A DNA stretch of 64,000 bases from Actinomycetes bacterium (GCA_021810205.1 JAJZJC010000002.1:1-64000); one strand, 5' to 3'; shown: positions 17,872 through 27,909, counted from the first letter of the stretch. A program made the numbers and translations. The notes: generated from the letters alone by a model not told the origin.

Positions 17872-19188
17872 TCAGTCCGCGTCGTCGGGTGCGCCGACGG
17901 ACGCGGTGCGCTCGATCCGCACCCTGCTGATTCGCCGCCCCTGCACGCGCTGCGCGACGAGCCGGACGCCGTCGACCTCTACCGACTCCCCTTCTTGGGG
18001 GACGTGTCCGCTCACGGCCAGCATCAAGCCACCGACCGTGTCCCAACCTTCTTGTGGAAGCTCCGTGCCGAGTAGGTCGTCGACGTCGTCGATCGCCATG
18101 CGCGCCGTCACCACGACGCTGCCATCGGGAAGCGTCTCGACCACCGGCTCCTCTACGTCGAACTCGTCGACGATCTCGCCGACGAGCTCTTCGATCAGGT
18201 CCTCCAAGGTGACGAGACCGACGGTGCTCCCGTACTCGTCGACCACGATCGACATGTGGAACTTGGCGGCCTGCATCTCGCGCAGCAACGCGGTGAGCCG
18301 CTTGGTCTCGGGAACGTAGTGCGCCGGACGCAGATGTGCGCGGATCTGGCTGTCTCCCAGTCCGTCGTGCTCTGCGCGCATGAGGTCCTTCGCGTACGCG
18401 ATGCCCACCACGTCGTCGACGTCGCCGCGGTGGACCGGTACCCGACTTCGCCCCTCGGTGAGCACCCGATCGAGGGCTTCGCGGACCGTGACGCTCTCTT
18501 CGAGGGTGAACATGTCGAGGCGCGGCACCATGACCTCGCGTACGACGGCATCGCCGAAGTCGATGATCGAGTGGATGAGCGTCCGCTCCTGCAGCTCGAT
18601 CACGTGCTCGGCTTGGGCCACGTCGGCCATGGCGAGGAGCTCTGCCTCGGTCACTCGCGGTGGCGGGACGTTGGCGGCACCGCGCCGGCCGATGAAGAGG
18701 TTCGCGAGGCCGATGAGGACCCTCGACACCATCCGGATCGGCGGGAAGCGCACGAGGGCGGCCACGATCGGCGCGGTGAACAGTGCCGCGCGCTCGGGAT
18801 TGTGGACGGCCCAGTTCTTGGGTACCGCCTCGAAGAGCACGAAGATGACGATGACCTCGAAGACCGTCCCGGCGAAGACTCCCCATGCACCGAGCCACTC
18901 GGAGGCGAGCACCCCGACGAGGGTCGCGGAGACGAGCTGGCAGATGAGGACGAGCAGCAGGACCGGGTTCAAAAAGCGCTCGGGGTGCTCGACGAGCCGG
19001 ACCAGCGGGCGAGCGCCCCGGCGACGCTCGTCGAGAAGGGCCTTCGCCTTTACCCTGCTCGTGCGCACGAGGCTCGTCTCGGCGAGCGCCAGGAGCCCCG
19101 AGGCCGCGAGCAGCACCACCACGACGACGATGAGCACCCAGTCGGTGACGCCGAAGTGGGACGAGGCCACGAGCGGGGCGGGGGTCAT
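17872..19188 (-). CDS. CorC/HlyC-type hemolysin-family protein (DUF21-CBS-CorC_HlyC)
   Basis: This 438-residue membrane protein has an N-terminal DUF21 domain with about four membrane segments (VLIVVVVVLLAASGLLALAE), a central pair of CBS motifs (MVPRLDMFTLEESVTVREAL and the PAHYVPETKRLTALL region) and a C-terminal CorC_HlyC domain (EYGSTVGLVTLEDLIEELVG). The family is linked to magnesium or cobalt efflux and resistance. Its start overlaps the ybeY stop by four bases, so translation is coupled within the era operon. Confidence 0.92.
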   Translation of the reverse strand: MTPAPLVASSHFGVTDWVLIVVVVVLLAASGLLALAETSLVRTSRVKAKALLDERRRGARPLVRLVEHPERFLNPVLLLVLICQLVSATLVGVLASEWLGAWGVFAGTVFEVIVIFVLFEAVPKNWAVHNPERAALFTAPIVAALVRFPPIRMVSRVLIGLANLFIGRRGAANVPPPRVTEAELLAMADVAQAEHVIELQERTLIHSIIDFGDAVVREVMVPRLDMFTLEESVTVREALDRVLTEGRSRVPVHRGDVDDVVGIAYAKDLMRAEHDGLGDSQIRAHLRPAHYVPETKRLTALLREMQAAKFHMSIVVDEYGSTVGLVTLEDLIEELVGEIVDEFDVEEPVVETLPDGSVVVTARMAIDDVDDLLGTELPQEGWDTVGGLMLAVSGHVPQEGESVEVDGVRLVAQRVQGRRISRVRIERTASVGAPDDAD

Positions 19189-19694
19189 GGCGAGGTTCGG
19201 CCCTCGTGGTAGCGGGCGAGCAGCTCGCGCTCGAGGGCCTCCATCACTTCGGCCTCGTCGGACTCCTCGTGGTCCATCCCGAGCAGGTGGAGCAACCCGT
19301 GGACGACGAGGAGCGCCAGCTCGTCATCGACGCGCACCTCGTGGGAGACGGCGTTGCGCGCGGCGACGGACGGGCAGATGACGACGTCGCCCAAGAGCAT
19401 GATGGGATCTTCGCCTGGCTCGATCCCTGGGCCGCTCCCGCCCGAGTCCGGCGAGCGCCCCGGTGGCAGCGGCTCGTCCTCGATGGGGAAGGAGAGGACG
19501 TCGGTCGGGCCCTCCTTCGACAAGAACTGGTGGTTCAGCGCCGCGATGGCGGCCTCGTCGACGAAGAGGAGCGACACCTCCACGTCGCCAGGGAGGTGAC
19601 GGTCTTCGAGGACGTCGCGCGCGAGCCGCGCCCACCGGTCGAGGTCGACCTCATGGTCTGCCTGCTCGTCGGCGACGTAGACGTCAATCGCCAT
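19185..19694 (-). CDS. ybeY: Endoribonuclease YbeY (rRNA maturation factor)
   Basis: This 169-residue protein has the zinc-binding motif HGLLHLLGMDHEESDE, the HxxxHxxxxxH signature of YbeY, and the upstream LSFPIEDEP segment. YbeY takes part in 16S rRNA 3'-end processing and 70S ribosome quality control. It begins inside the last codons of phoH and overlaps the corC start, the arrangement found in many actinobacteria. Confidence 0.95.
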   Translation of the reverse strand: MAIDVYVADEQADHEVDLDRWARLARDVLEDRHLPGDVEVSLLFVDEAAIAALNHQFLSKEGPTDVLSFPIEDEPLPPGRSPDSGGSGPGIEPGEDPIMLLGDVVICPSVAARNAVSHEVRVDDELALLVVHGLLHLLGMDHEESDEAEVMEALERELLARYHEGRTSP

Positions 19695-20769
19695 GGCTGG
19701 CGCGCTCGGCCTCCTCGTACGCCGAGATGATGTCGGCCACGATCTGGTGACGGACGACGTCGCGCCGCGTCAGGTGCACGAAGGCGATGTCGGGCACCTC
19801 GCCCAGCACGTCTTGAAGCCCCACAAGGCCCGATCGTCCCCCCGCCACGTCGATCTGCGTCACGTCACCGGTCACCACGCACTTGGATCCGAAGCCGATG
19901 CGCGTGAGGAACATCTTCATCTGCTCGGGCGTCGTGTTCTGCGCCTCGTCCAAGATGATGAAGGAATTGTTCAGGGTGCGGCCTCGCATGAACGCGAGCG
20001 GCGCGACCTCGATGGTGCCGCGGTCCAAGAGCCGCTGGGCGCCTTCTGGCTCCAAGAGGTCGTAGAGGGCGTCGTAGAGCGGCCGAAGATAGGGGTCGAC
20101 CTTGGCCATGAGGTCGCCCGGCAAGAACCCCAGACGCTCACCAGCCTCGACGGCGGGCCGCGTGAGGATGATCCGGTTCACCGCCCGTGACTGCAGGGTC
20201 TGAACCGCGAGCGCGACCGCGAGGTACGACTTGCCCGTCCCCGCGGGCCCGATGCCGAAGGTCACCGTGTTCGCGGCGATGGCGTCGGTGTAGCGTTTCT
20301 GGCCCGACGTATAGGGGCGAACCGAGCGCCCCCGCGCCGCGCGGACGACCTCGGCATTGAGGACTTCAGATGGCCGGACGTCCTCGTGCACCATGTCGAT
20401 GGTCCTGCGAATCTTGGACGCGTCCAGCGACTGTCCTGACTCGAGCACGAGCACGAGCTCGTCGAAGAGCCTCGCGAGCTGCTCGGCATGGGGGCCCTCA
20501 AGCGCGATGCGGTTGCCCTGCACGGCGATTCGATCTTCGGGGAACGCCTGCTCGACGAGACGCAGGAGCTCGTCGTGGGTCCCGAGAAGGCTGGCCATGA
20601 GATGGGTGTTGGGGACCATCGTCTCGCGCCGCGTCGCCAGCTCCGCGCCGTCGACCCCGATCGACGGCGCCGGATCGCCCTCGAGCCTGCCCGAGCCGGC
20701 GGGGATCGCCGTGCCGGACGCGCTGCGCCACGTCGCGCCGCGATCCGCCGTCGTCACCCGGGAGGCCAC
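19684..20769 (-). CDS. PhoH-like ATPase
   Basis: The PhoH domain carries Walker A GPAGTGKSYLAVALAV and Walker B FIILDEAQNTTPEQMKMFLTR, followed by CVVTGDVTQIDV. The family is an RNA-binding or RNA-helicase-type ATPase whose association with YbeY suggests a role in RNA processing. The first 50 residues from the GTG at 20769 are atypical; a second plausible start is ATG 20619 (MVPNTHLMAS), which would remove the overlap with the HIT gene. Confidence 0.93.
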   Translation of the reverse strand: MASRVTTADRGATWRSASGTAIPAGSGRLEGDPAPSIGVDGAELATRRETMVPNTHLMASLLGTHDELLRLVEQAFPEDRIAVQGNRIALEGPHAEQLARLFDELVLVLESGQSLDASKIRRTIDMVHEDVRPSEVLNAEVVRAARGRSVRPYTSGQKRYTDAIAANTVTFGIGPAGTGKSYLAVALAVQTLQSRAVNRIILTRPAVEAGERLGFLPGDLMAKVDPYLRPLYDALYDLLEPEGAQRLLDRGTIEVAPLAFMRGRTLNNSFIILDEAQNTTPEQMKMFLTRIGFGSKCVVTGDVTQIDVAGGRSGLVGLQDVLGEVPDIAFVHLTRRDVVRHQIVADIISAYEEAERASHGD

Positions 20770-21092
20770 GTCATCGGACGTCCGCCGATCACGTGGAGAT
20801 GGAGATGGGGCACCGAGTTCTCTGCGTCCTTCCCGACGTTGAAGACAAGACGGTAGCCGCGCGACGGGTCGGCGATACCTTCCTGCTCGGCCACCGCCCT
20901 TGCAGTCGCGAACATGTCGGACAGGTCCGCGGCATGCGTGTCGTCGAGCGCGCCGGCATGCTCGACGTGCACGCGGGGGACGACGAGGACGTGCACCGGC
21001 GCCTGCGGGGCGATGTCCCGGAACGCCACAGTGCGGGCGGACGTGCGCACGACATCGGCCGGCACCTCACCGGAGACGATCCGGCAGAACAA
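20754..21092 (-). CDS. HIT-family nucleotide hydrolase
   Basis: This protein of about 112 residues has the histidine-triad motif HLHLHVIGG near its C-terminus and an N-terminal FCRIVSGEVP typical of Hint/HIT proteins that hydrolyse AMP-linked substrates. The track start is a TTG codon; upstream in-frame codons read LSDLDCL before FCRI, so the true start may be a CTG or TTG just after the preceding gene's TGA. It is co-directional with phoH and probably translationally coupled. Confidence 0.9.
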   Translation of the reverse strand: MFCRIVSGEVPADVVRTSARTVAFRDIAPQAPVHVLVVPRVHVEHAGALDDTHAADLSDMFATARAVAEQEGIADPSRGYRLVFNVGKDAENSVPHLHLHVIGGRPMTWPPG

Positions 21093-21106
21093 GCAGTCGA
21101 GGTCGC

Positions 21107-21385
21107 TCAGGGTTCCTGTCCATCCTGGGTGCGGCGCGGTGGCAAGAGGTGCTCGAGCGCGCCTGGCGCGATGCGACAGGACTCGATGAAGCGGTCCACG
21201 TCGTCTTCTTTCAATCGGATCACCCGGCCGAACTTATATGCCGCGAGCTCGCCGCCGTCGATGAAGCGGTAGAGGCTGCGCAAGGTCACCCCCAACCGTT
21301 CCGACGCGTCTTTGGTGCTCATCCACCGCACCTGCTCCGCCATGGCCTCGATTCTCCCATTGCTGGCACCAATCGGGGCGCTCAT
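21107..21385 (-). CDS. Small excisionase-type helix-turn-helix DNA-binding protein
   Basis: This protein of about 92 residues contains WMSTKDASERLGVTLRSLYR, then FIDGGELAAYKFGRVIRLKE, a MerR/Xis-like winged helix (HTH_17). I start it at ATG 21385 because that codon overlaps the rsmE stop as ATGA; ATG 21343 is the alternative. Such small proteins include BldC-like developmental regulators and phage excisionases; the location inside a housekeeping operon and absence of integrase genes argue against a phage origin. Target unknown. Confidence 0.8.
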   Translation of the reverse strand: MSAPIGASNGRIEAMAEQVRWMSTKDASERLGVTLRSLYRFIDGGELAAYKFGRVIRLKEDDVDRFIESCRIAPGALEHLLPPRRTQDGQEP

Positions 21386-22143
21386 CCAGCGCCCAGGCAC
21401 ACGGTACCGGCGCGCTGGGCGCCGAGCAGCACCCCGGCCGCGATCGCCGCGGTCTCTGCCCGCAGGACGTTCGGCCCAAGCCCCACGATCTGCCGAGCGC
21501 CGTCGCCCGCCAGCTCGTCGGACGTCCATCCGCCCTCGGGTCCCACCGCGACCGTGGTCACCGCCGCGCCGAGCGGTCCTCCCCCGGGTTCGGCGAGCGC
21601 GAGCCCGGAGGGCTCGAGCGCGTCGAGGGTGAGCACCCCCCTGATCTCGGGAACCCACACTCGGCGCGACTGGGCAGCGGCCTCGACCGCGACCCTGCGG
21701 AGCCGCCCGAGCGCGGCGTCGGCCCGTGCCCCTTCCCACCGCACGACGGCCCTTGCCGTCGAGAGCACCACGATGCAGTCGATCTCGAGCTCGGTCAGCT
21801 TCTGCACCACCCACTCGGGCCGCTCCCCCTTCACTGGGGCGAAGGCGACGGTGAGCCGTGGAGCGGGGGCGCGCTCGGCCACTACCTCGCCTGCCGGTTC
21901 CAACGCGCGGCGACCGTCGTAACGGCAGGGGACCCAGTGCCCCCGCCCGTCGGCGGCCACGACGACTTCGCCCGGGCGCAGTCGCAGCACACGGGCCAGG
22001 TGGTGCGACACGTCGTCGTCGAGCGCCGGGTGCGCCACATCGTCGACGAACACCTGTGCCGCAGCACGCCGGCGCGTCACCTGCCCGGCCACCGGACCGC
22101 TGCCACCAGGGCATCTGCCATCGGCGTGGGCAGGGGTCGTCAC
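21382..22143 (-). CDS. rsmE: 16S rRNA (uracil(1498)-N3)-methyltransferase RsmE
   Basis: This 253-residue SPOUT-class methyltransferase has an N-terminal PUA-like domain with HLARVLRLRPGEVV and the C-terminal knot motifs VAVGPEGGWTSDEL and LGPNVLRAETAAIAA. It methylates U1498 of 16S rRNA with S-adenosylmethionine. It follows dnaJ as in many Gram-positive genomes. Confidence 0.93.
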   Translation of the reverse strand: MTTPAHADGRCPGGSGPVAGQVTRRRAAAQVFVDDVAHPALDDDVSHHLARVLRLRPGEVVVAADGRGHWVPCRYDGRRALEPAGEVVAERAPAPRLTVAFAPVKGERPEWVVQKLTELEIDCIVVLSTARAVVRWEGARADAALGRLRRVAVEAAAQSRRVWVPEIRGVLTLDALEPSGLALAEPGGGPLGAAVTTVAVGPEGGWTSDELAGDGARQIVGLGPNVLRAETAAIAAGVLLGAQRAGTVCLGAG

Positions 22144-22191
22144 CGCGGGGCTCTCACCGTCGAGCCATCACCACCACGTTCGCCCGGGGGC

Positions 22192-23331
22192 TCATCCGAG
22201 CGCCGAGCGGATCCGCGAGAGGACGCCGTCGTGCCCGTGAACCTCCTCGCCCCGCTCGGCAGCGAGCTCGGTGAGCAGCTCGCGCTGGCGGGGGGTGAGC
22301 TCCGTCGGCGTGTCGACCGCCATGTGGACGTAGAGATCACCGCGTCCGCGCCCACGCAGGTGAGGCACGCCGAGGCCACGAAGCCGCACGACCGTGCCGT
22401 GCTGGGTGCCCGGGGCGACGGTGACGTCCCGAGATTCGTCGAGCGTCTCGACCTGGAGGGTCGTCCCGAGCGCCGCCTGCGCCATCCCGACGTGCAAGGT
22501 GGTGTGCAGGTCGTCGCCCGCGCGTTCGAAGCGCTCATCGGGCGTGACCGACAGGTGGACGAAGAGCGACCCGTTCGGCCCACCACGGGGCCCGGCCGGG
22601 CCGCGGTCGGCGAGACGCAGGGTCGACCCGTCGTCGACGCCTGCAGGCACCTCGACGGTCAGCTCCCGGTCCTCCATGCGACGACCTTCCCCGCGACAGC
22701 CCGGACACGGGTCGGTGACGACCTCCCCCATCCCCTGACAACGACCGCACGGCGTCGCCGTCACCACCTGACCGAGGAGGGACTGGCGGACCCGGCGAAC
22801 TTCGCCGGTGCCCTGGCAGTCGGGGCACACGATCGGCGACGTCCCGGGACGGGCGCCACGCCCTCCGCAGTCGGGGCAGGTGACCGGGAGACGCACCGAC
22901 AGCTGCTTCTGGGCACCGAACACTGCTTCGTCGAAGTCCAGCTCCAGCATCACCTCGGCATCGGACCCCGCCTGCGGGCCGCGGCGCCGCCCGCGCACGC
23001 CCGTGCCGGCCATGGTGCCGAAGAACGCTTCGAAGAGGTCTCCGAGCCCGCCGTCGAAGTCGAAGCCCATGCCGCCAGACCCCGCCGCACCGGCACCGAA
23101 GCTCGCCGGCCCGAAACGGTCGTAGCGCGCGCGCCGTTCGGGGTCCCGCAGCACCTCGTAGGCGAAGGAGACCTCTTTGAACTTCGCCTCTGCTTCTGGG
23201 TCCCCCCCGTTCGCGTCGGGGTGCAGCTCGCGAGCCTTGCGCCGGTAGGCGCGCTTGATCTCTTCGTCGGTGGCGCCCGGGTGCACACCGAGCAGCTCGT
23301 AGAGGTCGCCCATCGCCTCAGCTCCTGCCAT
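22192..23331 (-). CDS. dnaJ: Chaperone DnaJ (Hsp40)
   Basis: A J domain with the HPD motif (ARELHPDANGG) is followed by a G/F-rich region, four zinc-finger repeats (CPDCGGRG, CPDCQGTG, CGRCQGMG, CPGCRGEG) and the C-terminal substrate-binding domains. It works with DnaK in protein folding. I chose ATG 23331 because AGGAGAGG lies 5 bases upstream; the track GTG at 23337 has no spacing from that site. It overlaps the hrcA stop, so the two form an hrcA-dnaJ unit under the CIRCE element. Confidence 0.94.
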   Translation of the reverse strand: MAGAEAMGDLYELLGVHPGATDEEIKRAYRRKARELHPDANGGDPEAEAKFKEVSFAYEVLRDPERRARYDRFGPASFGAGAAGSGGMGFDFDGGLGDLFEAFFGTMAGTGVRGRRRGPQAGSDAEVMLELDFDEAVFGAQKQLSVRLPVTCPDCGGRGARPGTSPIVCPDCQGTGEVRRVRQSLLGQVVTATPCGRCQGMGEVVTDPCPGCRGEGRRMEDRELTVEVPAGVDDGSTLRLADRGPAGPRGGPNGSLFVHLSVTPDERFERAGDDLHTTLHVGMAQAALGTTLQVETLDESRDVTVAPGTQHGTVVRLRGLGVPHLRGRGRGDLYVHMAVDTPTELTPRQRELLTELAAERGEEVHGHDGVLSRIRSALG

Positions 23332-24415
23332 GTGCACCTCTCCTCTTGGTCACGCGATCCTCGGCCGTCCTTCCGTCGACACGCCCGGGCGGCGCTTCGG
23401 TCCCCCCGCCAAGCCGCTCACCGAGCCGGGCGCTCACCACGCGCGCGGCGGCGAGTGCCTGGGGATAGTTCATACGCGTCGGGCCGAGCAACCCGACAGC
23501 ACCCGCTTCGTGCCCGTCAACCGACAGCGGAGCCACGACCACCGCGCACGACGCCAGCGGCTCGTAGCCGTGCTCGGTGCCGATCGCGACCGAGAGGCCG
23601 CGCTCGAGGACGTCGCGCAGGAGCGAGACGACGACCAGCTGCTGCTCGAGGGTCGAAAGTACCGAGCGGACGGTCTCCACCGCGTCGAAGGCCGCTGCGA
23701 GGCGGGAGGACCCCCCGACGATCACCCGGTCGTCCTCGGCGGTCGCAAGATCCTTCATCGCGTCCAGGGCAAGGCCGACCACCTCGTCGAGGACGCGGTC
23801 CTTGGTCATCGTGCGCTCGTCGGTCGCTCCGAGTGGACGCGCAGCGGTCATGGCCTGCACCCTCGCGCCGGCGGCGGCAAGCACATCGTCACCGATCTCG
23901 TCGGGCAGGTCGATCGTCCGCTTCTCGACGGCCCCGTCGGCGAGGACGACCACCAACAGGGCGAGCCGGGGCGCGAGACCCACGAGCTGGACCGAGCGCA
24001 CCGGCGCGGACTCGTGGCTCGGCGGCAGCACGACGGACGCGTACGAGGTCAGCTCGGACAACAGCCCCGAGGTCCGCTCGAGCATGTCCTCCATCTCGCC
24101 ATGGACCTGCTCGAAGAACTTGGCGACCTTGTGGCGCTGGGCAGGGCCGAGGATCCCGGGCTCGGTCAGCTGGTCCACGAAGAACCGGTATCCCTTGTCG
24201 GTAGGGATGCGGCCGGCGCTCGTGTGCGGCTGGACGAGGAAGCCCTCGCGCTCGAGGGCCACCATCTCGGCACGTACCGTGGCGGACGACACGCTGATGC
24301 CGGCGGTGCGGGCGACGTGCTGTGAGCCGACGGGCTGCGCGGTGCCGATGTACTCGGAGACGATCGCCTCCAAGATGGCGGCCTTGCGCGGGTCGAGGTC
24401 CTGGGTGTCGGGCAT
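23318..24415 (-). CDS. hrcA: Heat-shock repressor HrcA
   Basis: This 365-residue repressor has an N-terminal winged helix (ARTAGISVSSATVRAEM and LVQPHTSAGRIPTDKGYRFF), strongly diagnostic of HrcA, followed by the GAF-like dimer domain. It binds CIRCE and is kept active by GroEL. I start it at ATG 24415 (MPDTQDLDPRKAAILEAIV). A CIRCE element lies about 25 bases upstream, giving autoregulation. Confidence 0.95.
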   Translation of the reverse strand: MPDTQDLDPRKAAILEAIVSEYIGTAQPVGSQHVARTAGISVSSATVRAEMVALEREGFLVQPHTSAGRIPTDKGYRFFVDQLTEPGILGPAQRHKVAKFFEQVHGEMEDMLERTSGLLSELTSYASVVLPPSHESAPVRSVQLVGLAPRLALLVVVLADGAVEKRTIDLPDEIGDDVLAAAGARVQAMTAARPLGATDERTMTKDRVLDEVVGLALDAMKDLATAEDDRVIVGGSSRLAAAFDAVETVRSVLSTLEQQLVVVSLLRDVLERGLSVAIGTEHGYEPLASCAVVVAPLSVDGHEAGAVGLLGPTRMNYPQALAAARVVSARLGERLGGGTEAPPGRVDGRTAEDRVTKRRGAHGRS

Positions 24416-24439
24416 GGCGGTTCTCCGGCGACTTCCTCG

Positions 24440-24470
24440 TGCTGGCACTCGATTCTACCGAGTGCCAGCA
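24440..24470. promoter_or_regulatory. CIRCE element upstream of hrcA
   Basis: CTGGCACTC, 9 bases and GAGTGCCAG form the CIRCE inverted repeat, extended by TG and CA to a longer palindrome. It lies directly upstream of the hrcA start and would autoregulate hrcA-dnaJ. Confidence 0.92.
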
Positions 24471-24498
24471 CTCCTTCGTCGACCGGCCATTCGGCCGG

Positions 24499-26349
24499 TC
24501 AATCGTCCAAGCGGAGCGCCGAGATGAAGGCTTCTTGGGGCACCTCCACGCGGCCGATGTTCTTCATGCGCTTCTTCCCCTCCTTCTGGCGCTCGATCAG
24601 CTTGCGCTTGCGGGTGATGTCGCCGCCGTAGCACTTGGCCAGGACGTCCTTGCGCCGGGCCCTCACGGTCTCACGGGCGACCACGCGCCCGCCGATCGCC
24701 GCCTGGATGGGCACGTCGAAGAGCTGACGAGGGATCAGCTCGCGCAGCTTGTCCACCATGCGCCGGCCGTAGGCATCCGCCTGGGAGCGGTGGACAATGG
24801 TCGAAAAGGCGTCGACCGGCTCGTGATTGATGAGCATGTCCACCCGCACGAGGTTCGCCGTCGCGTACCCCGCCGGTTCGTAGTCCAAGCTGGCGTACCC
24901 CTTGGTGCGGCTCTTCAGCTGGTCGAAGAAGTCGACCACCACCTCGGCGAGCGGGATCGTATAGACGAACTCCACCCGTTCGGGTGACAGGTACTCCATC
25001 CGCTGCATCTCGCCACGCCGGCTCTGGCACAGGTCCATGACGGTGCCCGTGTACTCGGCGGGCGTGAGCACGGTCGCCCTCAGCATCGGCTCGTCGATGT
25101 GGTCCAAGCGGCTCGGATCGGGGAGGTCGGTGGGGTTGTCCACCTCCACGACGTTCCCGTCGCTCAGATGGGCGCGGTACTCGACCGACGGCGCCGTCGC
25201 GATGAGCGAGAGGTCGAATTCGCGTTCGAGGCGCTCGCGGATGATCTCCATGTGCAACAGTCCGAGGAAGCCGCAGCGGAAACCGAAGCCGAGCGCATGG
25301 GAGGACTCGGGCTCATAGGTGAAGCTGGCGTCGTTCAGCTTCAGCTTGTCGAGGGCGTCGCGAAGGTCCGGCAGCTCGTCGCCGTCGATGGGATAGAGCC
25401 CGCAGAACACCATGGGCTTGGGGTCTCGGTAGCCGGCGAGCGGCTCGGCGGCGGGCGCGGCAGCGTCCGTGACCGTCTCGCCGGAGCGGGCTTCACCCAC
25501 ATCTTTGATGCCGGCAACGAGGTAGCCCACCTCCCCGGGCCCGAGCCTCGAGGAGCGGAGCGGCTCGGGCGTGCGCACGCCGAGCTCTTCGACGTCGTGG
25601 ACGGCGCCGGCCTGAACGAAACGCAGGCGGCTCCTCTCGTCGAGGACGCCGTCGACCACGCGCACCGAGGAGACCACCCCCCGGTACTGGTCGTAGGCGG
25701 AGTCGAAGATCAGCGCGCGCAGCGGCGCGGTGCGGTCCCCTTTCGGTGGCGGGACGCGCTCGACGACCGCATCGAGCAGCGCCGCCACTCCTTGCCCCGT
25801 CTTGGCCGAGATCTCCAAGATGTCGGTGGTCGGGATGCCGAGGACCTGCTCGATCTCTTTCGCGCACCGCTTCGGATCGGCGGCGGGAAGGTCGATCTTG
25901 TTCAGCACCGGCACGATCTCGAGGTCGTGCTCGATCGCCTGATAGCAGTTGGCGAGCGTCTGGGCCTGGATGCCCTGCGAGGCGTCCACGAGGAGGACGG
26001 CGCCCTCGCAGGCAGCCAGCGAGCGACTCACTTCGTAGCCGAAGTCCACATGGCCGGGGGTATCGATCAGGTGGAGCACGTAGCCACGGTGCACGACCCG
26101 GACGTTCTGCGCCTTTATGGTGATCCCGCGCTCGCGCTCGATGTCCATCGAATCGAGGTACTGCTCGCGCATGAGCCGTGGATCGACGGCGCCGGTGAGC
26201 TCGAGGATGCGGTCGGACAGCGTCGACTTGCCGTGGTCGACGTGGCTGATGATGGAGAAGTTGCGGATCCGCTCGACGGGGACGTCTCCGGGAACGAGAG
26301 CCGCGCCCGACGTCCGCGCCTGGTTGCCGGGAGAAACGGACGGAGACAC
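24499..26349 (-). CDS. lepA: Elongation factor 4 (LepA)
   Basis: This is a translational GTPase of about 616 residues with G1 [10 protein letters not shown]3 DTPGHVDF and G4 NKIDLP, followed by domain II and the LepA-specific C-terminal domain ([37 protein letters not shown]). LepA back-translocates or remodels stalled ribosomes. I start it at GTG 26349; the upstream residues in the track ORF are Arg/Pro-rich and lie in the region shared with the divergent rpsT promoter. Confidence 0.95.
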   Translation of the reverse strand: MSPSVSPGNQARTSGAALVPGDVPVERIRNFSIISHVDHGKSTLSDRILELTGAVDPRLMREQYLDSMDIERERGITIKAQNVRVVHRGYVLHLIDTPGHVDFGYEVSRSLAACEGAVLLVDASQGIQAQTLANCYQAIEHDLEIVPVLNKIDLPAADPKRCAKEIEQVLGIPTTDILEISAKTGQGVAALLDAVVERVPPPKGDRTAPLRALIFDSAYDQYRGVVSSVRVVDGVLDERSRLRFVQAGAVHDVEELGVRTPEPLRSSRLGPGEVGYLVAGIKDVGEARSGETVTDAAAPAAEPLAGYRDPKPMVFCGLYPIDGDELPDLRDALDKLKLNDASFTYEPESSHALGFGFRCGFLGLLHMEIIRERLEREFDLSLIATAPSVEYRAHLSDGNVVEVDNPTDLPDPSRLDHIDEPMLRATVLTPAEYTGTVMDLCQSRRGEMQRMEYLSPERVEFVYTIPLAEVVVDFFDQLKSRTKGYASLDYEPAGYATANLVRVDMLINHEPVDAFSTIVHRSQADAYGRRMVDKLRELIPRQLFDVPIQAAIGGRVVARETVRARRKDVLAKCYGGDITRKRKLIERQKEGKKRMKNIGRVEVPQEAFISALRLDD

Positions 26350-26555
26350 GATGTGCCGATCGTACCTGGGCTGCCGTGCCGGCCCGGTGCGGCGGGCCCC
26401 AGCGCCCGGTGCCCAGTGCCCCGCGCCCCAGTGCCCCCGGCGCCGGCTGCTACAGTGGTGGTCCGCTCTCACCGGCCCCTACCGGTGCGGCGTGCCCGAG
26501 CTGCGCTGGGGTCCGCCCGGAGCACACGTACGAGACACCATCCGAGGACCGCACC

Positions 26556-26816
26556 GTGGCGAACATCAAGAGCCAGATCAAGCGCAACCGGCAGAACGAG
26601 CGCCGGCGTCTGCGCAACAAGTCCGTCCGCTCCGAGTTGCGCACCCGCAGCAAGTTGGCCGTCATCGCCGCCGAGTCCGGCGCTCCTGACCCCGCTGCGC
26701 TGCGCCTTGCAGTCAAGCGGATCGACAAGGCTGCCGCCCAGGGCGTCATCCACAAGAACCAGGCGGCGAACCGCAAGTCCCGCCTGATGCGCCGGGTCGC
26801 AAAGGCATCTTCCTAG
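26556..26816 (+). CDS. rpsT: 30S ribosomal protein S20
   Basis: This 86-residue basic protein starts at GTG 26556 ([21 protein letters not shown]) and ends with [15 protein letters not shown], the S20 pattern. It binds 16S rRNA early in 30S assembly. It is divergent from lepA with about 200 bases between starts, where the rpsT and lepA promoters must lie, and convergent with holA. Confidence 0.96.
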   Translation: MANIKSQIKRNRQNERRRLRNKSVRSELRTRSKLAVIAAESGAPDPAALRLAVKRIDKAAAQGVIHKNQAANRKSRLMRRVAKASS

Positions 26817-26847
26817 CCCGTCTTCCTGGCCCAGCAGCCTGCGTCCT

Positions 26848-27909
26848 CTAGCGTCGGGACCTCTGTGATGGGCTGCGCCCGGCAGTCGAGGAGCGGGCCC
26901 TCGCAAGACGAGCCAGGCGGGCAACGAGGATCTCGACGACCAGGTCGCCAGGGAGCGCCGTGCGTCCCTTGAGGTCGATGTCGGCCTCCGCGATGTAGCT
27001 CACGGCCTGGCCGATGCGCTCACTGCCGAGATCCCGGGCTCGGCCAAGGGCCTTTCTCGCCACGAATTCGCTCCGCGTCCCGAGCAGCGCGGCAGCCTCC
27101 GACGCGGAGGTGACCGCGGCACCATCGAGGCGTAGCAGGTTCGAGAAGTGCCCCTGGATCGACGCCATCACCGCGAGCGGATGACGCCCACCAGCGGTCA
27201 GCATCCGCCGGAGGCTCCGCAGCGCCCCGGCCACGTCGCCAGCGTCGATCGCGTCCGTCAGCTCCCATGGCGGCACTGCGCCCGCCTCGCCCAGGAACGG
27301 TGCGAGATCCTGCGCGGAGATCGTGGCTCCAGCTCCGAAGCTGGCGGCCAGGGTCTCGAGCACACCGGCCAGTCGCCCCAGATCCTCACCAAGGTGCGAC
27401 TCGAGCCGCCGGGTGGCGGCGGCGTCGAGCACCACCGGGCCGCCGCGGATCTGGTCTGCGACCCAGCGGTCGCGATCTCGGCCTCGTCCGGCTGAGGTCT
27501 CCAGGACCCCGCCCACGGCCCCGACGGCCTTCACCAGGGTCTGGGGGATCGTGCCACCGCCGGCCACGAGCACGAGATGCACCTCCGGCAGCGGGGTCCG
27601 GAAGACCTCCTCGAGTCGGGCCGCGTCCGCCGCGTGCAGTCGTCCGGCGTCGCGCACGACGACGACCCGCCGGTCGACGAGGAGCGGTGGCGTCGTACAG
27701 GCATCGACCACCGCCCCGACGTCCAGCTCCTCGGTGGTGCCGTGCTCCTCGACGACCAACGCGGGGTCTCGTCCAGCGACCAGGCGGTCGACGAGCGCCC
27801 GGACCGCCTGCGCCACGAGCGACGGATCATCTCCGCGTACGAGGTGCACCCGGCAGTCGTCGCGCGCTACGCCGGGGTGGCGGGCCTCCGAAGCGCGCGA
27901 GGACGTCAC
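26848..27909 (-). CDS. holA: DNA polymerase III delta subunit
   Basis: This 353-residue protein belongs to the clamp-loader delta family. It has an N-terminal degenerate AAA-like domain (VHLVRGDDPSLVAQAVRALV; VDRRVVVVRDAGRL) and the helical C-terminal domain typical of HolA. It opens the beta clamp on DNA within the clamp loader. The GTG start overlaps the folP-like stop as GTGA. The holA-rpsT convergent pair is common in actinobacteria. Confidence 0.85.
   Translation of the reverse strand: MTSSRASEARHPGVARDDCRVHLVRGDDPSLVAQAVRALVDRLVAGRDPALVVEEHGTTEELDVGAVVDACTTPPLLVDRRVVVVRDAGRLHAADAARLEEVFRTPLPEVHLVLVAGGGTIPQTLVKAVGAVGGVLETSAGRGRDRDRWVADQIRGGPVVLDAAATRRLESHLGEDLGRLAGVLETLAASFGAGATISAQDLAPFLGEAGAVPPWELTDAIDAGDVAGALRSLRRMLTAGGRHPLAVMASIQGHFSNLLRLDGAAVTSASEAAALLGTRSEFVARKALGRARDLGSERIGQAVSYIAEADIDLKGRTALPGDLVVEILVARLARLARARSSTAGRSPSQRSRR

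Noticed and set aside
21107-21385. Excisionase-like gene as sign of a prophage or integrated element
   Set aside because: It overlaps rsmE by ATGA and sits inside a conserved operon; no integrase, att-like repeat or composition change was seen.
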